Part shown: positions 28,246 to 30,670 of the stretch, in pieces
Layout: the number at the start of each line of letters is the position of its first letter
Numbering within the stretch: position 1 is the stretch's first letter
Assembly (NCBI GenBank): GCA_023263735.1
Contig: JALQUQ010000001.1
Span: 1 to 30,670, forward strand
Direction of reading: 5' to 3'
DNA from: Paracoccaceae bacterium
Lineage (GTDB): Bacteria > Pseudomonadota > Alphaproteobacteria > Rhodobacterales > Rhodobacteraceae
Length of the DNA: 30,670 nt
Program-made: the position numbers and the translations under genes
The notes under the pieces: generated by a model
What the model saw: the letters and a program-made list of their open reading frames with translations, nothing else
Databases searched by the model: none
What the model was told of the DNA's origin: nothing

Positions 28246-29246
28246 CCCTCGACGTGCCAAACCTCAAGGAGTTCGACGCCCGCCTGCGGGACGAGGCATC
28301 CGAAGACCCGTCGCTGGAAATCCCGATGGACCCGCCCTCGAAAAAGACCCAGATCATCGCGATCTACGGCAAGGGCGGCATCGGCAAATCCTTCACGCTG
28401 GCCAACCTCAGCCACATGATGGCCGAGATGGGCAAGCGTGTGCTGCTGATCGGCTGCGACCCGAAGTCCGACACCACCAGCCTGCTGTTCGGCGGCAAGG
28501 CCTGCCCCACGATCATTGAAACCTCCACCCGCAAGAAACTGGCGGGCGAAGAGGTCAAGATCGGCGATGTATGCTTCAAGCGCGGCGGCGTCTTCGCGAT
28601 GGAACTGGGCGGGCCGGAGGTTGGTCGGGGCTGCGGGGGCAGGGGCATCATCCACGGCTTCGAACTCCTGGAAAAGCTGGGCTTCCACGATTGGGACTTC
28701 GACTATGTCCTTCTGGATTTCCTGGGTGACGTGGTCTGCGGCGGCTTTGGCCTGCCCATCGCGCGGGACATGGCGCAAAAGGTGATCGTCGTCGCCTCGA
28801 ACGACCTGCAATCGCTTTATGTCGCGAACAACGTCTGCTCGGCGGTGGAATACTTCCGCAAGCTGGGCGGCAATGTGGGCGTCGCGGGCATGGTCATCAA
28901 CAAGGATGACGGCACGGGCGAGGCTGCGGCTTTTGCCGATGCGGTGAAGATCCCGATCCTCGCCTCCATCCCCGCCGATGACGACCTCCGCCGCAAATCC
29001 GCGAATTATCAGATCGTTGGCACGCAGCAGACCCAATGGGGCGCGCTGTTCGAGGAACTGGCCGGAAACGTCGCCGACGCGCCGCCGCTGCGCCCGAAAC
29101 CGCTGACGCAGGATGGGCTCTTGGGCCTGTTCGACGCCGAAACGACGGGGGCGGATTTCGTGCTGACCCCGGCGTCAGACGCCGACATGCGCGGCAAGGA
29201 TGCGGCACCGGCAAAATCGCTTGAAGTGGTCTATGACAATGTTTGA
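28242..29246 (+). CDS. bchX: Chlorophyllide a reductase iron protein subunit X
   Basis: NifH-like ATP-dependent Fe protein that feeds electrons to BchYZ for reduction of the C7=C8 bond. The product is 334 residues. The P-loop is [10 protein letters not shown] (GKGGIGKS at 43-50), followed by [13 protein letters not shown]. The bridging 4Fe-4S ligands are Cys131 (GRGCGGRG) and Cys166 (DVVCGGFG). It carries the extra N-terminal ~35 residues that set BchX apart from BchL. The start overlaps the bchC stop as ATGA. Confidence 0.97.
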   Translation: MTLDVPNLKEFDARLRDEASEDPSLEIPMDPPSKKTQIIAIYGKGGIGKSFTLANLSHMMAEMGKRVLLIGCDPKSDTTSLLFGGKACPTIIETSTRKKLAGEEVKIGDVCFKRGGVFAMELGGPEVGRGCGGRGIIHGFELLEKLGFHDWDFDYVLLDFLGDVVCGGFGLPIARDMAQKVIVVASNDLQSLYVANNVCSAVEYFRKLGGNVGVAGMVINKDDGTGEAAAFADAVKIPILASIPADDDLRRKSANYQIVGTQQTQWGALFEELAGNVADAPPLRPKPLTQDGLLGLFDAETTGADFVLTPASDADMRGKDAAPAKSLEVVYDNV

Positions 29247-29310
29247 CCTGCATCTTCTTGAAAAGCTGGAAGAAGCCCTGCGCGCCCTCGCGGCGAAGGG
29301 TGGCAAGTGA
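29233..29310 (+). CDS. Possible 25-residue small ORF between bchX and bchY
   Basis: The frame runs from ATG 29233 (a second ATG is at 29239) to TGA 29308-29310. It encodes [20 protein letters not shown] plus AKGGK. The start lies inside the last codons of bchX, and the stop overlaps the bchY ATG by one base (TGATG), so the three frames interlock. The peptide looks like a short amphipathic helix with a basic tail. Its own ribosome-binding sequence is weak; the GAAGGG serving bchY lies inside it. I do not recognise a family. It may be a coupling device for bchY translation, a real microprotein, or chance. Confidence 0.35.
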   Translation: MTMFDLHLLEKLEEALRALAAKGGK

Positions 29311-30670
29311 TGGCCAGCGAAATCCGCTATGACGCTGCGGGCGACACTCCGGTGACGGAGGGTATCGCCTCTGCCACTGATGCCGCACCCGTTGTGGCGG
29401 ATGGCATGGGCTGCCATGCCGGCGCGTCCGAGATGGAGGCCGCCGCGCGTGCTGCCGGCAACTCGGATATCCTCGATCGCTACGCCGCCGATTATCCGCA
29501 AGGCCCGCATGACAAGCCGCAAAGCATGTGCCCGGCCTTTGGCTCGCTGCGCGTGGGCCTCAGGATGCGGCGGGTGGCCACCGTGCTGTCGGGATCGGCC
29601 TGCTGTGTCTATGGCCTAACCTTCGTGTCGCATTTCTACGGTGCGCGGCGGTCGGTCGGCTATGTGCCCTTCAATTCCGAAACCCTTGTCACCGGCAAGC
29701 TGTTCGAAGACATCCGCGACGCGGTGCATGAACTGGCCGACCCCGACCGTTATGACGCCGTGGTGGTGACCAATCTCTGCGTGCCCACGGCATCGGGTGT
29801 GCCGCTGAAGCTTTTGCCCAGCGAAATCAACGGTGTGCGCATCGTCGGCATCGACGTGCCGGGCTTTGGTGTCCCCACCCATGCCGAGGCGAAGGATGTC
29901 CTTGCCGGGGCCATGCTGAAATTCGCGCGGGCCGAGGCCGAGGCCGGTCCCGTCGCCTCTCCGGCGCAGGGGCGTTCTGACCGGCCGACCGTCGCGCTGC
30001 TGGGCGAGATGTTCCCGGCCGACCCTATGATGATCGGCGCGATGCTGGCGCCCATGGGTCTGGCCGCCGGTCCGGTGGTTCCCTGCCGCGAATGGCGCGA
30101 GCTTTACGCAGCCCTTGATTGCGGCGTCGCCGCCGCCATCCACCCCTTTTACACCGCCACGATCCGCGAGTTCCAGGCGGCGGGACGGGCCATCGTCGGT
30201 TCCGCCCCCGTGGGCCATGACGGCACGATGGAGTGGTTGGCCGCCATCGGCGCGGCCTATGGCGTGGATGCCGCCCGCATCGCGGCCGCGCAGAACGCCT
30301 TTGGCGGCGCGATCAAGGGGGCCTTGGCCGCCAACCCGATCAAGGGGCGGATCACCCTGTCGGGCTATGAGGGGTCCGAACTCCTCGTCGCGCGCCTGCT
30401 GATCGAATCCGGCGCGGACGTGCCTTACGTCGGCACCGCCTGCGGCAAGACCGACTGGAGCGCGGCCGACCGCGACTGGCTGGAAGCGCGCGGCGTGACG
30501 GTGAAATACCGCGCCAGCCTTGAGGATGACCTTGCCGCCATGGCGGCCTTTGCCCCGGACCTTGCCATCGGGACGACTCCGGTGGTGCAAAAGGCCAAAC
30601 AGGCGGGCATCCCGTCGCTTTACTTCACCAACCTGATTTCGGCCCGTCCGTTGATGGGTCCGGCCGGGGC
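29310..30670 (+). CDS. bchY: Chlorophyllide a reductase subunit Y (3' end cut by window edge)
   Basis: NifD-like catalytic subunit of chlorophyllide a reductase, partner of BchZ, whose gene should follow outside the window. The frame is open from ATG 29310 (MASEIRYDAAGDTPVTEG) to the window end, 453 codons, so most of the gene is present. Cysteines suited to the 4Fe-4S cluster lie in QSMCPAFGSLRVG (Cys74), SGSACCVYGLTFVSHFYGAR (Cys98/99) and VVTNLCVPTASGVPLKLLPS. GTACGKTDWSAADRDWLEAR and GTTPVVQKAKQAGIPSLYFT are conserved near the end. GAAGGG lies nine bases upstream of the start, inside the preceding small ORF. Confidence 0.95.
   Translation, partial: MASEIRYDAAGDTPVTEGIASATDAAPVVADGMGCHAGASEMEAAARAAGNSDILDRYAADYPQGPHDKPQSMCPAFGSLRVGLRMRRVATVLSGSACCVYGLTFVSHFYGARRSVGYVPFNSETLVTGKLFEDIRDAVHELADPDRYDAVVVTNLCVPTASGVPLKLLPSEINGVRIVGIDVPGFGVPTHAEAKDVLAGAMLKFARAEAEAGPVASPAQGRSDRPTVALLGEMFPADPMMIGAMLAPMGLAAGPVVPCREWRELYAALDCGVAAAIHPFYTATIREFQAAGRAIVGSAPVGHDGTMEWLAAIGAAYGVDAARIAAAQNAFGGAIKGALAANPIKGRITLSGYEGSELLVARLLIESGADVPYVGTACGKTDWSAADRDWLEARGVTVKYRASLEDDLAAMAAFAPDLAIGTTPVVQKAKQAGIPSLYFTNLISARPLMGPAG

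Overview
The window is a contiguous part of a photosynthesis gene cluster from a purple non-sulfur alphaproteobacterium, most likely a Rhodobacter-like member of the Rhodobacterales. The evidence is the high G+C content, the close resemblance of the proteins to Rhodobacter homologues (PpsR, CrtE, CrtI, BchC), and a gene order I recognise from Rhodobacter: bchH-B-N-F / ppaA-ppsR / bchE-J-G-orf428-bchP-idi / bchO-D-I-crtA / crtI-B-tspO / crtC-D / crtE-F-bchC-X-Y. I see no mobile element, CRISPR array, tRNA or rRNA. The window is cut inside bchH on the left and inside bchY on the right. I infer that bchL, bchM and puhA lie to the left and bchZ and puf to the right.

Left block (1-6005, minus strand): bchF, bchN, bchB and bchH form one tightly overlapping unit for Mg insertion, dark reduction of protochlorophyllide and hydration of the 3-vinyl group. 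A 344-base divergent control region (6006-6349) separates it from two regulators on the plus strand: ppaA/aerR, with a B12-type sensing fold, and ppsR, a PAS-PAS-HTH redox repressor. A hairpin terminator closes ppsR.

Middle block (8650-14921, plus strand): bchE (oxygen-independent cyclase), bchJ, bchG, a PucC-like transporter gene, bchP and idi. bchE is preceded by an FNR-type box and a PpsR site. Facing it on the minus strand are crtA, bchI, bchD and bchO (14946-19317), which meet idi tail to tail.

Right block: crtI-crtB-tspO (plus), crtD-crtC (minus), then crtE-crtF and bchC-bchX-bchY (plus). Together the carotenoid genes encode the spheroidene/spheroidenone route. The bch genes take protoporphyrin IX to phytylated bacteriochlorophyll a, apart from steps whose genes lie outside the window (bchM, bchL, bchZ).

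Ten perfect TGT-N12-ACA palindromes (PpsR/CrtJ boxes) occur, all in intergenic promoter regions: two each at bchF/ppaA, crtA/crtI, crtD/crtE and bchC, and one each at bchE and bchG. The cluster is therefore not a new system. Details that deserve checking are crtA with no ordinary start codon at its conserved N-terminus (apparent ATC start), conserved CrtC sequence hidden in the other frame of the crtD 3' end, a 25-codon ORF interlocked between bchX and bchY, and tspO and crtC sharing one CTAG for both stop codons.
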